This document shows positions 1-7,576 of a DNA stretch of 12,560 bases, in pieces. Source of the stretch: JACPSX01 sp035288405 [NCBI: bacterium] (lineage in GTDB: Bacteria > JACPSX01). The notes under the pieces are model-generated. The model made no database searches and was not told where the DNA came from. It worked only from the letters and a program-made list of their open reading frames with translations. The translations under genes and the position numbers were made by a program. The stretch is taken from assembly GCA_035288405.1 (NCBI GenBank), contig DATEAK010000384.1, positions 1 through 12,560 of the forward strand, read 5' to 3'. Numbering within the stretch: the stretch's first letter is position 1; each line of letters opens with the position of its first letter.

Positions 1-299
1 GGGTGGATCTCTCTGCTCTTGTCCAGGAACTGGGGAAGCGCACGATCAGTCACCTTCTCATTGAAGGGGGTGGAGAGGTCATCGGTGGGGCTTTGAAGGC
101 TCGGATCGTTGACAAGGTGGTCTTTTTTATCGCTCCCAAGATCCTGGGAGGAAGGGCAGCTGTTCCTGCCGTTGGAGGTCCCGACTTGGATTGTCTCGCA
201 GGGGCATACTCGCTGACCGGTGTGACCGTCGACCGAGTTGGGGAAGATATCCTGGTGTCCGGCTACCTCCAGCCACCGATAGCTGCAGGAGTTCATTAA
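1..299 (+). CDS. ribD: Riboflavin biosynthesis protein RibD, C-terminal fragment (5' end outside window)
   Basis: Reading frame 3 is open from the window edge to TAA at 297-299, giving the last 99 codons or so of RibD. The visible part is the C-terminal pyrimidine reductase domain (RibD_C, a DHFR-like fold), which reduces the ribosyl group of the deaminated pyrimidine intermediate with NADPH. The diagnostic stretch is HLLIEGGGEVIGGAL (the LxEGG cofactor/substrate motif), followed by VDKVVFFIAPKILGG, typical of the last strands of the domain. The GTG at position 3 is an internal valine, not the start; the deaminase domain lies upstream of the window. ribE begins 3 bases after the stop, so the two are co-transcribed. 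Being followed by ribE, ribBA and ribH makes the assignment secure despite the truncation. Confidence 0.93.
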   Translation, partial: VDLSALVQELGKRTISHLLIEGGGEVIGGALKARIVDKVVFFIAPKILGGRAAVPAVGGPDLDCLAGAYSLTGVTVDRVGEDILVSGYLQPPIAAGVH

Positions 300-301
300 G
301 G

Positions 302-964
302 ATGTTTACGGGGATTATCGAAGAGGTGGGCACTATAGAACGTCTCGTGCTTTCGGGGCAGACGGGCGTTTTGCAGGTGAAGTGCCACCGGATCTCCCAG
401 GATCTGAAGGCGGGGGACAGCATTGCGGTGAACGGGGTCTGTTTAACGGCGGTTTCGTTTTCTTCCCAGGGCTTCGCCGCCGACACTTCCGCAGAAACTT
501 TGCGAAAAACCAATCTGGGACGGCTGATGTCCGGGGACGCGGTGAATCTCGAGCGACCGCTGCGCCTGGGGGCCCGTATCGGAGAACACCTGGTAAGTGG
601 ACACGTGGATGGAGTCGGGAGGTTGCTTGGGGTTGTTCCCGAGGGCGAATCCTATCGCTTCCAATTTGAGCTTCCGCCCGACCTGGATCGGTATGTTGTG
701 CTGGAAGGGTCCATCGCTGTGGACGGTATCAGTCTCACGGTGGCCCGCCTGGGGCCGGGATCTTTTGAAACTGCCGTGATCCCATTTACCCTCCGGGAGA
801 CGAATCTCGGGCGGAGGAAGCCAGGGGATCAAGTCAATCTGGAGGTGGATATGCTAGGCCGCTATGTGGAAAAACTCCTAGCCCGTAGTCGGGCACCGGC
901 GGAGCAGGGGGGGGTGAACGAGGAACTATTGAGGAATTTTGGATTTTTAGGAGAGGAAGGTTAA
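302..964 (+). CDS. ribE: Riboflavin synthase, alpha chain
   Basis: This 220-residue protein catalyses the dismutation of two 6,7-dimethyl-8-ribityllumazine molecules to riboflavin. It shows the two tandem lumazine-binding barrels of the family. The first opens with [10 protein letters not shown] at residues 1-10 and carries NGVCLT at 44-49, with the conserved Cys47. The second begins near residue 94 with [11 protein letters not shown] (His101) and carries VDGISLTV at 140-147. The C-terminal LGRYVEKLL helix mediates trimer formation in known structures. The start is set by the family's invariant MFTGII and by an AGGAG at 287-291, 10 bases upstream inside ribD; an in-frame upstream extension to 191 overlaps ribD and is not used. 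The tail after residue 200 is slightly long and contains a run of eight G at 907-914, a place to suspect a sequencing error. Confidence 0.96.
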   Translation: MFTGIIEEVGTIERLVLSGQTGVLQVKCHRISQDLKAGDSIAVNGVCLTAVSFSSQGFAADTSAETLRKTNLGRLMSGDAVNLERPLRLGARIGEHLVSGHVDGVGRLLGVVPEGESYRFQFELPPDLDRYVVLEGSIAVDGISLTVARLGPGSFETAVIPFTLRETNLGRRKPGDQVNLEVDMLGRYVEKLLARSRAPAEQGGVNEELLRNFGFLGEEG

Positions 965-968
965 GGCA

Positions 969-2183
969 ATGGGAGAGGTCCATTTTAACACGATTGAGGA
1001 GGCAATTGAGGACATTTGCCTCGGGAAGATGATCATCTTAGTGGATGACGAAGACCGGGAAAACGAGGGAGACCTGACCATTGCGGCGGAAAAGGTGACT
1101 CCAGAGGCGATTAATTTCATGGTCACGTACGGCCGGGGTCTGGTCTGCCTGGCTCTTCGTCCCGAGCGGGTGGAAGAGCTCCGGCTTGCGCCGATGGCCA
1201 GAGATAACACCTCTCCCTTGGGGACGGCCTTTACGGTCTCCATTGAGGCCAGACAAGGGGTGACTACGGGGATCTCCGCTGCGGATCGGGCGAGAACCAT
1301 CCTCACTGCAATTCACCCTGACACCAGACCCGAGGATCTCACCCGGCCTGGACATGTCTTTCCTCTGAGGGCTCGCGAGGGTGGGGTTCTTGAAAGAGCG
1401 GGGCAGACGGAGGGTTCTGTGGATCTGGCCCGACTGGCCAGCCTTTATCCGGCTGCGGTGATCTGCGAGATCATGAACGATGACGGGACCATGGCCCGAG
1501 TGCCCGAGCTCATGGAGTTTTCCCGAAAACATCAGGTAAAAGTCGTTACCACAAAGGATCTTATCCATTACCGCATGAGGCGGGAAACTTTCGTTAAGCG
1601 CGCCGTGGAAACCAAGATTCCCACGGATTATGGCGTCTTCACTCTGGTAGCTTTCGAAAACCTCCTGGACGACCAGATTCACATTGCTCTGACCATGGGG
1701 TCTATTTCACGAGACACTCCGACTCTTGTCCGTGTTCATTCCCAATGTCTGACCGGGGACACGTTCGGCTCACATCGCTGTGACTGCGGGGAACAACTCC
1801 ACGCGGCCATGGAAATGATCGCAGCCGAGGGGAAGGGAGTGCTCCTTTACCTGCACCAGGAGGGGCGAGGGATCGGTCTTCTCAACAAGCTCAAAGCGTA
1901 TTCTTTGCAGGATCAAGGCCGGGACACGGTCCAAGCCAATCTCGATTTGGGTTTCAAAGCGGATTTACGGGATTACGGTATGGGCGCTCAAATGCTCGCT
2001 TCACTGGGTCTGGGAAAGATCCGTCTCATGACCAACAACCCGCGCAAAATTGTAGGGCTGGAGGGATATGGCCTGGAGATCGTGGAGCGCGTGCCTCTCG
2101 AGATTCCTCCTTCGAAAGACAATCTGCGTTATCTGAAGACGAAACAGGAAAAGCTCGGCCATCTGTTCTCAAACTTAGGGTAA
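969..2183 (+). CDS. ribBA: Bifunctional 3,4-dihydroxy-2-butanone-4-phosphate synthase / GTP cyclohydrolase II
   Basis: This 404-residue fusion provides both entry reactions of riboflavin synthesis. Residues 1-205 or so are the RibB domain, making dihydroxybutanone phosphate from ribulose 5-phosphate. It has the acidic loop [11 protein letters not shown] at 26-36, Cys60, PGHVFPLRA with His129, and [12 protein letters not shown] with Glu167. Residues from about 206 to 404 are the RibA domain, which opens GTP. Its zinc ligands are Cys260, Cys271 and Cys273 ([14 protein letters not shown]), followed by HQEGRGIGL at 296-304, RDYGMGAQ at 334-341 and MTNNPRK at 354-360. One oddity is that the RibB metal-binding motif, usually GHTE, reads GQTE with Gln146. 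The start ATG follows ribE by 4 bases, with AGGAAGG at 954-960 as ribosome binding site. The assignment is secure; full activity of the RibB half is inferred, not shown. Confidence 0.96.
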   Translation: MGEVHFNTIEEAIEDICLGKMIILVDDEDRENEGDLTIAAEKVTPEAINFMVTYGRGLVCLALRPERVEELRLAPMARDNTSPLGTAFTVSIEARQGVTTGISAADRARTILTAIHPDTRPEDLTRPGHVFPLRAREGGVLERAGQTEGSVDLARLASLYPAAVICEIMNDDGTMARVPELMEFSRKHQVKVVTTKDLIHYRMRRETFVKRAVETKIPTDYGVFTLVAFENLLDDQIHIALTMGSISRDTPTLVRVHSQCLTGDTFGSHRCDCGEQLHAAMEMIAAEGKGVLLYLHQEGRGIGLLNKLKAYSLQDQGRDTVQANLDLGFKADLRDYGMGAQMLASLGLGKIRLMTNNPRKIVGLEGYGLEIVERVPLEIPPSKDNLRYLKTKQEKLGHLFSNLG

Positions 2184-2204
2184 TCCTACAGGGGAGGGTC
2201 CATC

Positions 2205-2681
2205 ATGCCCAACGTCTATGAGGGGAAGTTAAGAGGGGAGGGACTGCGGTTCGGCATTGTGGTCAGCCGGTTCAACGAGTTTATCACCAGCCGCCTCCTC
2301 TCGGGGGCACTTGACGGCCTCTTGAGAAGCGGTGTTGCCGACAAGGACGTGGATGTGGTGAAAGTCCCCGGCTCTTTTGAAATCCCCTTCATGGCGAGGA
2401 AACTTGCCCTCTCCAAACACTATGATGCCGTCATCTGTCTGGGAGCACTTATTCGGGGAGATACACCCCATTTCGAGTATATTGCCGCTGAAGTGACCAA
2501 GGGAATCGCCAGTGCGGCCATGGAGCTGGGGGTGCCGATGATTTTTGGTGTACTCACCACCGACACCCTGGAGCAGTCCATCCAGCGTGCCGGCAGCAAG
2601 GAGGGAAACAAGGGGTGGGAAGCGGCTCTGGCCGCTATTGAAATGGTCAATTTGCAAAGAGAGCTGGGGAGCAAGAAGTAG
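2205..2681 (+). CDS. ribH: 6,7-dimethyl-8-ribityllumazine synthase
   Basis: This 158-residue protein condenses dihydroxybutanone phosphate (from the RibB half of RibBA) with the ribitylamino-pyrimidine made through RibA and RibD. It matches the family end to end: [10 protein letters not shown] with the aromatic Phe23 that stacks on the pyrimidine, VPGSFEIP at 54-61, [15 protein letters not shown] with catalytic His89, [10 protein letters not shown] at 115-124 and [11 protein letters not shown] with Arg128 in the phosphate site. Length and motifs are normal for subunits that assemble into pentamers or 60-mer capsids. The start ATG is preceded by GGGGAGG at 2191-2197 with an 8-base spacer. It lies 21 bases after ribBA and directly before nusB, so it belongs to the same operon. 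Confidence 0.97.
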   Translation: MPNVYEGKLRGEGLRFGIVVSRFNEFITSRLLSGALDGLLRSGVADKDVDVVKVPGSFEIPFMARKLALSKHYDAVICLGALIRGDTPHFEYIAAEVTKGIASAAMELGVPMIFGVLTTDTLEQSIQRAGSKEGNKGWEAALAAIEMVNLQRELGSKK

Positions 2682-2682
2682 T

Positions 2683-3099
2683 ATGGGTAAAAGGAGGAAA
2701 GCCCGCGAGGCTGCTCTGCAAATCCTCTATCAGGCCGATGTGACTTGGGAAGATCGCGAATCCCAGCGGACCGGTTCTCGATCGCAGTCGGGCCCCCTAG
2801 GCGAAGAAGTGGATCCCTTCACTGCCGAGTTGGTTGACGGTACGCTGGATCACTTAGAGGAAATCGACGGGGAAATCGGGCGCTGGAGTGAGCACTGGTC
2901 CCTGGATCGGATGGGGATCGTGGACAGGAACATCCTGCGGTTTGCCACCTACGAGCTTTTATTTCGTAATGATATTCCTTCCAGCGTCACAATCAATGAA
3001 GCTGTCGAGATTGCCAAAAAGTTCGGTTCCGAAGAATCTTCCATGTTCATCAATGGCGTTCTGGACAGGATTCTGAGGGAACGGCGGAGGGATCCATGA
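2683..3099 (+). CDS. nusB: Transcription antitermination factor NusB
   Basis: This 138-residue all-helical RNA-binding protein partners NusE (ribosomal S10) at boxA RNA in rRNA antitermination. The N-terminus MGKRRKAREAALQILYQAD is the basic first helix of NusB. The C-terminal half, from about residue 80, carries the family signature RNILRFATYELL, then PSSVTINEAVEIAKKFG and SSMFINGVLDRI. Residues 24-45 (roughly SQRTGSRSQSGPLGEE) form a hydrophilic linker of unusual composition between helices, longer than in E. coli NusB as far as I recall. The start ATG at 2683 lies one base after the ribH stop and has GGGGAG at 2666-2671; the frame stays open further upstream within ribH, but only this start gives a normal N-terminus. 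Linkage of ribH and nusB is common in bacteria. Confidence 0.96.
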   Translation: MGKRRKAREAALQILYQADVTWEDRESQRTGSRSQSGPLGEEVDPFTAELVDGTLDHLEEIDGEIGRWSEHWSLDRMGIVDRNILRFATYELLFRNDIPSSVTINEAVEIAKKFGSEESSMFINGVLDRILRERRRDP

Positions 3100-3665
3100 G
3101 ATTTATCCTCTATCCGGTGGAGCTGGTCCATGCAAATTGTGAACTCGTCTTCCTCCCGTTGTTCCAAGACCAGGTTCCTCTCAAGGGGGAGACCGGCCTT
3201 TTTGACTGGTACCTGGACGGCCGGATTTCGCGCCTGCTCCGGGAGGGAAAACTCAAGGGAACTTTCGGAGAAGCCGGCTTGTTGCACGGGGCCGGGAAAT
3301 TCCGGGTTGAGAAGGTCCTGGTGATGGGCTTGGGAGAGAGCTGGGGGTTAGCCAAGCGTGCGGAGCCGGTCTCGTCGCTGATCGTGGATGCGGTTTCCAA
3401 ACTCAAAGTCTCTCACTTCGCCATGGCGATTCCAGGCCGGCGCCTTCCCCATCAGGATTACGAAATTCTCGCTGTGCAGGTCATCCACGGTCTGGCAGAC
3501 AGCAGTGGCCACCGCCAGTTCCCTCAGAGGATCGAGATTTATGAGCCGGACCGCAGGTTCTTCCAATACCTCTCGACCTACTTCTCAGGCCAAGTGGGGA
3601 ACTGGGGCCCCGATATTACCTACGAAGCCTGCGAGGCAACCGGTCCTGTCAGTCCCGCTGCATGA
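3096..3665 (+). CDS. Stand-alone M17 leucyl-aminopeptidase N-terminal-like (macro-like) domain protein
   Basis: This 189-residue protein resembles only the N-terminal domain of family M17 leucyl aminopeptidases. What can be seen is a strand ending in CELVFLPLFQDQ (15-26), then GLFDWYLDGRISRLLREGK (about 34-52), LLHGAGKFRVEKVLVMGLGE (about 62-81), which matches the domain's lysine/glycine-rich second half, and a later strand HFAMAIPG. The zinc-binding catalytic domain with its NTDAEGRL-type motif is absent, and the next frame is a different gene, so it cannot be an ordinary peptidase. The M17 N-terminal domain has a macro-domain-like fold, so ligand binding or regulation is possible, but its function is unknown. 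It overlaps nusB by 4 bases (ATGA), has GGAGG at 3086-3090, and overlaps the phosphoesterase gene by 4 bases. The family call is moderately sure; the role is not known. Confidence 0.65.
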   Translation: MRFILYPVELVHANCELVFLPLFQDQVPLKGETGLFDWYLDGRISRLLREGKLKGTFGEAGLLHGAGKFRVEKVLVMGLGESWGLAKRAEPVSSLIVDAVSKLKVSHFAMAIPGRRLPHQDYEILAVQVIHGLADSSGHRQFPQRIEIYEPDRRFFQYLSTYFSGQVGNWGPDITYEACEATGPVSPAA

Positions 3666-4390
3666 AATTCGGCGTCTTCTCTGATGTTCACGGTAACCTG
3701 GAAGCGCTCCTTTCCGTCCTGAAGTGTCTGGAAGCGGAAAGAGTGGACCGGCGGGTTTGCCTGGGGGATCTCGTGGGCTACGGGCCGGACCCCGGGGCTT
3801 GCGTCGACCTCGTTCGTGAGCATGCGGACATGGTTCTGGCCGGAAACCATGACCACGCAGCTCTGGGCCTCACGGATCTTTCCCACTTCAATCCGTATGC
3901 ACGGTTTGCGCTGCTGTGGACACAAAGCCAGTTGACCGCGGAAGTGGTTTCTTTCCTGAGCGGCCTCCACGTTGCCAATTCTTGGGAAGGGTTGTGTTTC
4001 GCTCACTCCTCACCGTGTGAACCCCTGATGTGGCACTACATGATCTCAAGCGAGGACGCGCAAGCAAATTTTCGTTGTTTCGCAGAGCCGATCTGTTTCG
4101 TGGGCCATTCCCATTCGCCGGTCTTCTTTGTCGAAGAGAGCCCGGTCCGCGTGGTTTGCGTGCAGACAACCCGGTTTGCTATCGAAAAGGGGAAGCGCTA
4201 CCTGATCAACGTGGGTAGCGTGGGCCAGCCCCGGGACGGAGACCCGCGCGCCGCTTATTTGATTTACGATGTCTCTGCTGGCACGGTGGAGTTAAAGCGG
4301 GTTCCGTACGATATCGCGGTCACTCAGGAGAAGATGGCCCGAGCCGGTTTGCCCCGGTTTCTCATCGATCGTCTGGCCATAGGCTACTGA
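3662..4390 (+). CDS. Calcineurin-like metallophosphoesterase (YfcE/MJ0936-type)
   Basis: This 242-residue cytoplasmic protein has the complete two-metal phosphoesterase motif set in order: FSDVHGN (Asp8, His10), CLGDLVGYGPDP (Asp36), AGNHDHA (Asn62, His63, Asp64), FAHSSP (His115) and VGHSHSP (His149, His151). NVGSVGQPRDGDPRAAY at 183-199 is characteristic of the single-domain YfcE/MJ0936-like group, which hydrolyses phosphodiesters or phosphomonoesters in vitro. The natural substrate cannot be read from sequence. There is no signal peptide. The start ATG at 3662 overlaps the preceding TGA at 3663-3665, and no clear Shine-Dalgarno is visible, so translation is probably coupled to the M17-like gene. 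Its stop at 4388-4390 is followed by the first gap of more than 100 bases in the operon, a likely end of the transcription unit. Confidence 0.88.
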   Translation: MKFGVFSDVHGNLEALLSVLKCLEAERVDRRVCLGDLVGYGPDPGACVDLVREHADMVLAGNHDHAALGLTDLSHFNPYARFALLWTQSQLTAEVVSFLSGLHVANSWEGLCFAHSSPCEPLMWHYMISSEDAQANFRCFAEPICFVGHSHSPVFFVEESPVRVVCVQTTRFAIEKGKRYLINVGSVGQPRDGDPRAAYLIYDVSAGTVELKRVPYDIAVTQEKMARAGLPRFLIDRLAIGY

Positions 4391-4394
4391 CCGA

Positions 4395-4433
4395 AAGTGA
4401 ATTGTGGGTGATCTGTTCCAGACGCCCTCACTT
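4395..4433. repeat. Imperfect inverted repeat after the phosphoesterase gene
   Basis: AAGTGA at 4395-4400 pairs with TCACTT at 4428-4433, and just inside it GGGTG (4406-4410) can pair with CGCCC (4423-4427) with one G-U, leaving a 5-base bulge and a 12-base loop. It starts 5 bases after the phosphoesterase stop, where a terminator would be expected. No T-run follows (next bases CAAATCC), so it is not a typical intrinsic terminator. It may be an RNA 3'-end stabiliser or chance. Confidence 0.3.
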
Positions 4434-4541
4434 CAAATCCAAGCTGAAACGGCCCGAGTAGAGAAGCAGTTGAGAAAGCGGCAGCTTTATGCTAACCTTC
4501 ATAATTTAAATAGGTTGGCTCGCACAATGCGGGAACAGTGA
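4404..4541 (+). CDS. Possible 45-codon small ORF upstream of leuS
   Basis: Between the phosphoesterase and leuS there is an open frame from GTG at 4404 to TGA at 4539-4541, in the same frame as leuS. The predicted product begins VGDLFQTPSLQIQAETARVE and ends with LNRLARTMREQ. From residue 10 onward it reads as one continuous amphipathic, basic helix (Leu23, Leu28, Leu32, Leu35, Leu38, Met42 on one face; eight Arg/Lys against four acidic residues). I recognise no family. The composition looks protein-like, without the Cys/Trp/Ser-rich noise of shadow frames. Against it: the start is GTG with only a weak GAAAGTGA upstream, an in-frame stop lies just before at 4398, and candidate leuS promoter elements fall inside it. 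It could be a leader ORF, a small protein gene or a chance open frame. Confidence 0.3.
   Translation: MGDLFQTPSLQIQAETARVEKQLRKRQLYANLHNLNRLARTMREQ
4470..4498 (+). promoter_or_regulatory. Candidate sigma-70-type promoter for leuS-lptE-holA
   Basis: TTGAGA at 4470-4475 (5 of 6 to TTGACA) is followed after exactly 17 bases by TAACCT at 4493-4498, which keeps the T1, A2 and T6 of the -10 consensus. An AT-rich stretch follows (ATAATTTAAAT, 4501-4511). The predicted start near 4505 gives a leader of about 64 bases before the leuS ATG. The placement suits a housekeeping operon, but the -10 match is weak. Confidence 0.35.
4515..4531 (+). promoter_or_regulatory. Candidate sigma-54 (-24/-12) element before leuS
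   Basis: TTGGCTCG at 4515-4522 and ATGCG at 4527-4531 resemble the -24/-12 consensus YTGGCACG-N4-TTGCW. GG at 4517-4518 and GC at 4529-4530 have the required 12-base offset, and 10 of 13 consensus positions match. A start near 4542 would leave a 27-base leader to the leuS ATG. No enhancer-binding-protein site was identified, so this may be chance. Confidence 0.2.
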
Positions 4542-4568
4542 AAATTGCGGAAAGGATGCTTTTTTGGG

Positions 4569-7061
4569 ATGGAAGAACATTACGATCCCCAGGAAATCGA
4601 GCTGAAATGGCAAAAGCGCTGGGAGAAGAAAAACCTCTTCCGCGTTACGGAATCTGCTCAAAAGTCGAAATACTACCTGCTTGAGATGTTTCCTTACCCT
4701 TCGGGAAAGATCCACATGGGGCATGTGCGCAATTATTCGATCGGCGATGTGCTGGCGCGCAGCTTGCGTATGAAGGGAGTGAACGTTTTGCACCCCATGG
4801 GCTGGGACGCCTTCGGCTTGCCGGCGGAAAACGCGGCGATCAAGAACAACACCCACCCTGCCCGCTGGACCTTCGACAACATTCGTACGATGCGCTCCCA
4901 ACTCAAACGCCTGGGGCTCAGCTACGATTGGGACCGCGAGGTGGCTTCCTGCCATCCGGGGTATTACCGCTGGACCCAATGGCTCTTCCTCAAGATGCTG
5001 GAGAGAGGATTAGCGTACCGGAAAATGGCGCTGGTCAACTGGTGCGGGTCCTGCCAGACCGTCCTCGCCAACGAGCAGGTCGAAGGAGGGTGCTGCTGGC
5101 GTTGCGGCCAGCCCGTCGGTCAAAAAGAGGTGGAGGGGTGGTTTCTCAAGATCACGGAATACGCCGAGCGCCTTCTCAAGGGATGCGACGAGCTTACAGA
5201 CGGATGGCCGGAACGAGTCTTGGTGATGCAGCGAAACTGGATCGGTAAAAGCGTGGGGGCCGAAGTTTCTTTCTCCGTAGAGGGAGACAGCGAAGAAATT
5301 CGAATCTTTACGACTCGTCCCGATACCCTCTACGGGGCGACTTTCATGATCCTGGCGCCCGAACACCCCATGGTCAAGCAACTGGTGGCAGGCACTCCCC
5401 AAAAGGCTCAAGTCCTGGAGTTCGTGCAACAAGTGGCCCGGGAAGACCGGCTGCTGCGGACCGCGGAGACCACTGAAAAGCGGGGAGTTTTCACCGGTCG
5501 CTATGCCCTCAATCCTCTCACCGGAGATGCAATTCCCGTCTGGGTGGCCAATTACGTTTTGCTGGAGTATGGCACCGGCGCGATCATGGCCGTGCCGGCT
5601 CACGACCAGAGGGACCTGGAGTTTGCTCGCAAGTACGGTCTTCCGGTGCGGGTCGTCATCCATCCCCCGGAAGGGGAACTGGATGAAAAAACCATGACCG
5701 ACGCTTATCTGGAGACGGGTACTCTGGTGAACTCGGGGTCTTTTAACGGTCTCGGCAACGAAGAGGCGCAGGGAAAAATTATTTCCTATCTCGAAGCGAA
5801 GAACATCGGCCGCGGTGCCGTCAACTACCGCCTGCGCGACTGGGGAATTTCGCGGCAGCGCTACTGGGGTTGCCCGATCCCCGTGGTCAATTGCCCGGGG
5901 TGCGGAGTGGTCCCTGTCCCTTACGATGATTTGCCCGTGATTCTGCCGCTCGATGTTCCTGTGACGGCCGAAGGAGGGTCTCCCCTGGCCCGTGACAGCC
6001 GCTTCGTGAATATCTCCTGTCCTTGCTGTGGAGGGCCAGCCCGGAGAGAGACGGATACCATGGATACGTTTATCTGTTCTTCCTGGTATTTTGATCGCTA
6101 TACCTCTCCCCGTTTCGAACAAGCTCCTGTCGATACTCAGGCGATCCGTTACTGGATGCCGGTCGACCAGTACATCGGTGGGATTGAGCATGCGGTTCTC
6201 CATCTGTTGTACGCCCGGTTTTTCACAATGGTTCTCAAAGACCTGGGTTTGATTCATGTGGAGGAACCCTTTCTGCGGCTGCTTACCCAGGGGATGGTGA
6301 TCAAAGATGGGGCCAAAATGGCCAAGTCCAAGGGGAACGTGGTCGATCCCGACGCGATTATCAAACGTTACGGGGCCGACACCGCCCGGCTCTTTATCTT
6401 GTTTGCCGCTCCTCCGGAAAAAGATCTGGAGTGGAGTGATCAGGGCGTCGAGGGGAGTCACAGGTTCTTGCAGAGGCTCTGGCGCTTGGTGCAGCAGCAC
6501 CGGGATCGTCTCACCGGAGCGGACCTGCCGACCAATGGAACCGGAAAACTCCCGGAATCCCTCGGGCAATTGCGTCGCCGCACCCACCTCACTGTGAAGC
6601 GTGTGACGGAAGACCTCGGGGGCCGATTCCACTTCAACACGGCCCTCAGTGCCATCATGGAGCTGGTCAACGATCTGTATCGCTTTGACTTCGAGGCCCA
6701 GAATTCTCCGGAGACGGCCGGTGTTCTCCGGGAAGCTCTGGAAGTCTGCCTGCAACTTCTCTCCCCCTTTGCGCCTCACTTGGCTGATGAGCTCTGGGAG
6801 CACCTGGGACACACTTCTTGCCTCATCGAGCACCCCTGGCCCACTTGGGATCCGGCCTGTATTGAAGCCCATGAGCATCTGATCGTGCTGCAGGTGAACG
6901 GCAAGGTGCGAGGGAGATTGACGGTGAAGCCGGGAACCCCGGAGGAAGAGATCCGCCGGCTGGCCCTGGAAAACGACCGGGTGCAACGTTGGACCGAGGG
7001 CAAAGCGGTGAAGAAAATCGTGGTGGTTGCCGAAAAACTCGTCAATGTGGTGATCGGATGA
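4569..7061 (+). CDS. leuS: Leucyl-tRNA synthetase (class I)
   Basis: This 830-residue cytoplasmic enzyme charges tRNA-Leu. Residues 41-60 or so hold [20 protein letters not shown] with the HIGH-type motif HMGH at 49-52. Cysteine clusters at 159/162 and 175-179 form the first zinc module. The CP1 editing domain carries TRPDT at 249-253 and [11 protein letters not shown] with Asp346. A second cysteine cluster lies at 442/445 and 484-487. [14 protein letters not shown] and the KMSKS loop, here KMAKS at 583-587, precede the tRNA-binding helices, and VNGKVRGRL near 776 begins the C-terminal domain. The start ATG at 4569 gives the family N-terminus [11 protein letters not shown], with GGAAAGGA at 4549-4556 upstream; an in-frame TTG at 4545 adds eight atypical residues and is less likely. 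Length fits bacterial LeuRS (E. coli 860). lptE overlaps its stop by 4 bases. Confidence 0.97.
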   Translation: MEEHYDPQEIELKWQKRWEKKNLFRVTESAQKSKYYLLEMFPYPSGKIHMGHVRNYSIGDVLARSLRMKGVNVLHPMGWDAFGLPAENAAIKNNTHPARWTFDNIRTMRSQLKRLGLSYDWDREVASCHPGYYRWTQWLFLKMLERGLAYRKMALVNWCGSCQTVLANEQVEGGCCWRCGQPVGQKEVEGWFLKITEYAERLLKGCDELTDGWPERVLVMQRNWIGKSVGAEVSFSVEGDSEEIRIFTTRPDTLYGATFMILAPEHPMVKQLVAGTPQKAQVLEFVQQVAREDRLLRTAETTEKRGVFTGRYALNPLTGDAIPVWVANYVLLEYGTGAIMAVPAHDQRDLEFARKYGLPVRVVIHPPEGELDEKTMTDAYLETGTLVNSGSFNGLGNEEAQGKIISYLEAKNIGRGAVNYRLRDWGISRQRYWGCPIPVVNCPGCGVVPVPYDDLPVILPLDVPVTAEGGSPLARDSRFVNISCPCCGGPARRETDTMDTFICSSWYFDRYTSPRFEQAPVDTQAIRYWMPVDQYIGGIEHAVLHLLYARFFTMVLKDLGLIHVEEPFLRLLTQGMVIKDGAKMAKSKGNVVDPDAIIKRYGADTARLFILFAAPPEKDLEWSDQGVEGSHRFLQRLWRLVQQHRDRLTGADLPTNGTGKLPESLGQLRRRTHLTVKRVTEDLGGRFHFNTALSAIMELVNDLYRFDFEAQNSPETAGVLREALEVCLQLLSPFAPHLADELWEHLGHTSCLIEHPWPTWDPACIEAHEHLIVLQVNGKVRGRLTVKPGTPEEEIRRLALENDRVQRWTEGKAVKKIVVVAEKLVNVVIG

Positions 7062-7576
7062 GCCTGCCGAAAGCCCTTCTCCCGTGGATGCTGGTAGTGC
7101 TGCTCTTGACCGGAGGGTGCGGGTACCAACTGGTCGGTAAAGCCCGCAGCCTCCCACCGGATATCCAAAAGGTCGCCATTGTCCAATTTGAAAATCACTC
7201 CCCAAAGCCGGGCGTAGAACGCACGCTTACCGACGCGGTGAGACAAGAATTCATTACGGATGGCCGCCTGACCGTGGTGCATCAGGACGCGGCCGATCTG
7301 CTGATTACCGCCGATATCCGTACCTACACATTGGAGCCTGTCACATTTAGTTCCTCCGATCGAGTCAATGACTACCGTTTGCTCCTGGAGGCCGATGTGA
7401 CGGTAAGGGATCTGGTTCACAAAAAACTGTGGCTGAAGCAGCGACTCAGCACGAAGACTGATTTTCGGGTGACGGCAAATGTGGCTTCTTCGGATGCCGC
7501 CCAGAACAGTGCTGCCCAACAAGGTTCCCGGGAGTTTGCCCAGCAGTTCTTGAACCTGGTTCTGGAGGGATTCTGA
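7058..7576 (+). CDS. lptE: LPS-assembly lipoprotein LptE
   Basis: This 172-residue protein has a lipoprotein signal peptide: Lys5, a hydrophobic stretch [11 protein letters not shown] at 7-17, then TGGC with Cys21 as the lipidation site. The residue at -3 is Thr rather than the usual Leu, a mild deviation. After the cysteine come [20 protein letters not shown] and [11 protein letters not shown], the pattern of LptE, and later [16 protein letters not shown] and [13 protein letters not shown], matching its alpha-beta core. LptE plugs the LptD barrel in the outer membrane and helps insert lipopolysaccharide, so the organism should have an LPS-bearing outer membrane. Its position directly after leuS and before holA is a recurrent arrangement for this gene (E. 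coli leuS-lptE-holA). Its start ATG overlaps the leuS stop (ATGA). Confidence 0.9.
   Translation: MSLPKALLPWMLVVLLLTGGCGYQLVGKARSLPPDIQKVAIVQFENHSPKPGVERTLTDAVRQEFITDGRLTVVHQDAADLLITADIRTYTLEPVTFSSSDRVNDYRLLLEADVTVRDLVHKKLWLKQRLSTKTDFRVTANVASSDAAQNSAAQQGSREFAQQFLNLVLEGF
7564..7569 (+). promoter_or_regulatory. Ribosome binding site deciding the holA start
   Basis: GGAGGG lies inside the last codons of lptE. It is 3 bases before the CTG at 7573, immediately before the ATT at 7570, and 60 bases before the first conventional in-frame start codon (TTG at 7630). It therefore supports initiation at the lptE stop/holA junction rather than at 7630, although its spacing to CTG is short. Confidence 0.5.

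Noticed and set aside
4489-4510. Six-codon ATG-TAA leader upstream of leuS
   Set aside because: Only one leucine codon, no ribosome binding site and no attenuator hairpin with T-run downstream.
5010-7205. A 731-codon open frame on the minus strand across leuS and lptE
   Set aside because: It lies wholly antisense to a clearly conserved leuS, resembles no family I know, and is rich in His, Pro, Gly and Arg as expected for a mirror frame of GC-rich coding DNA.
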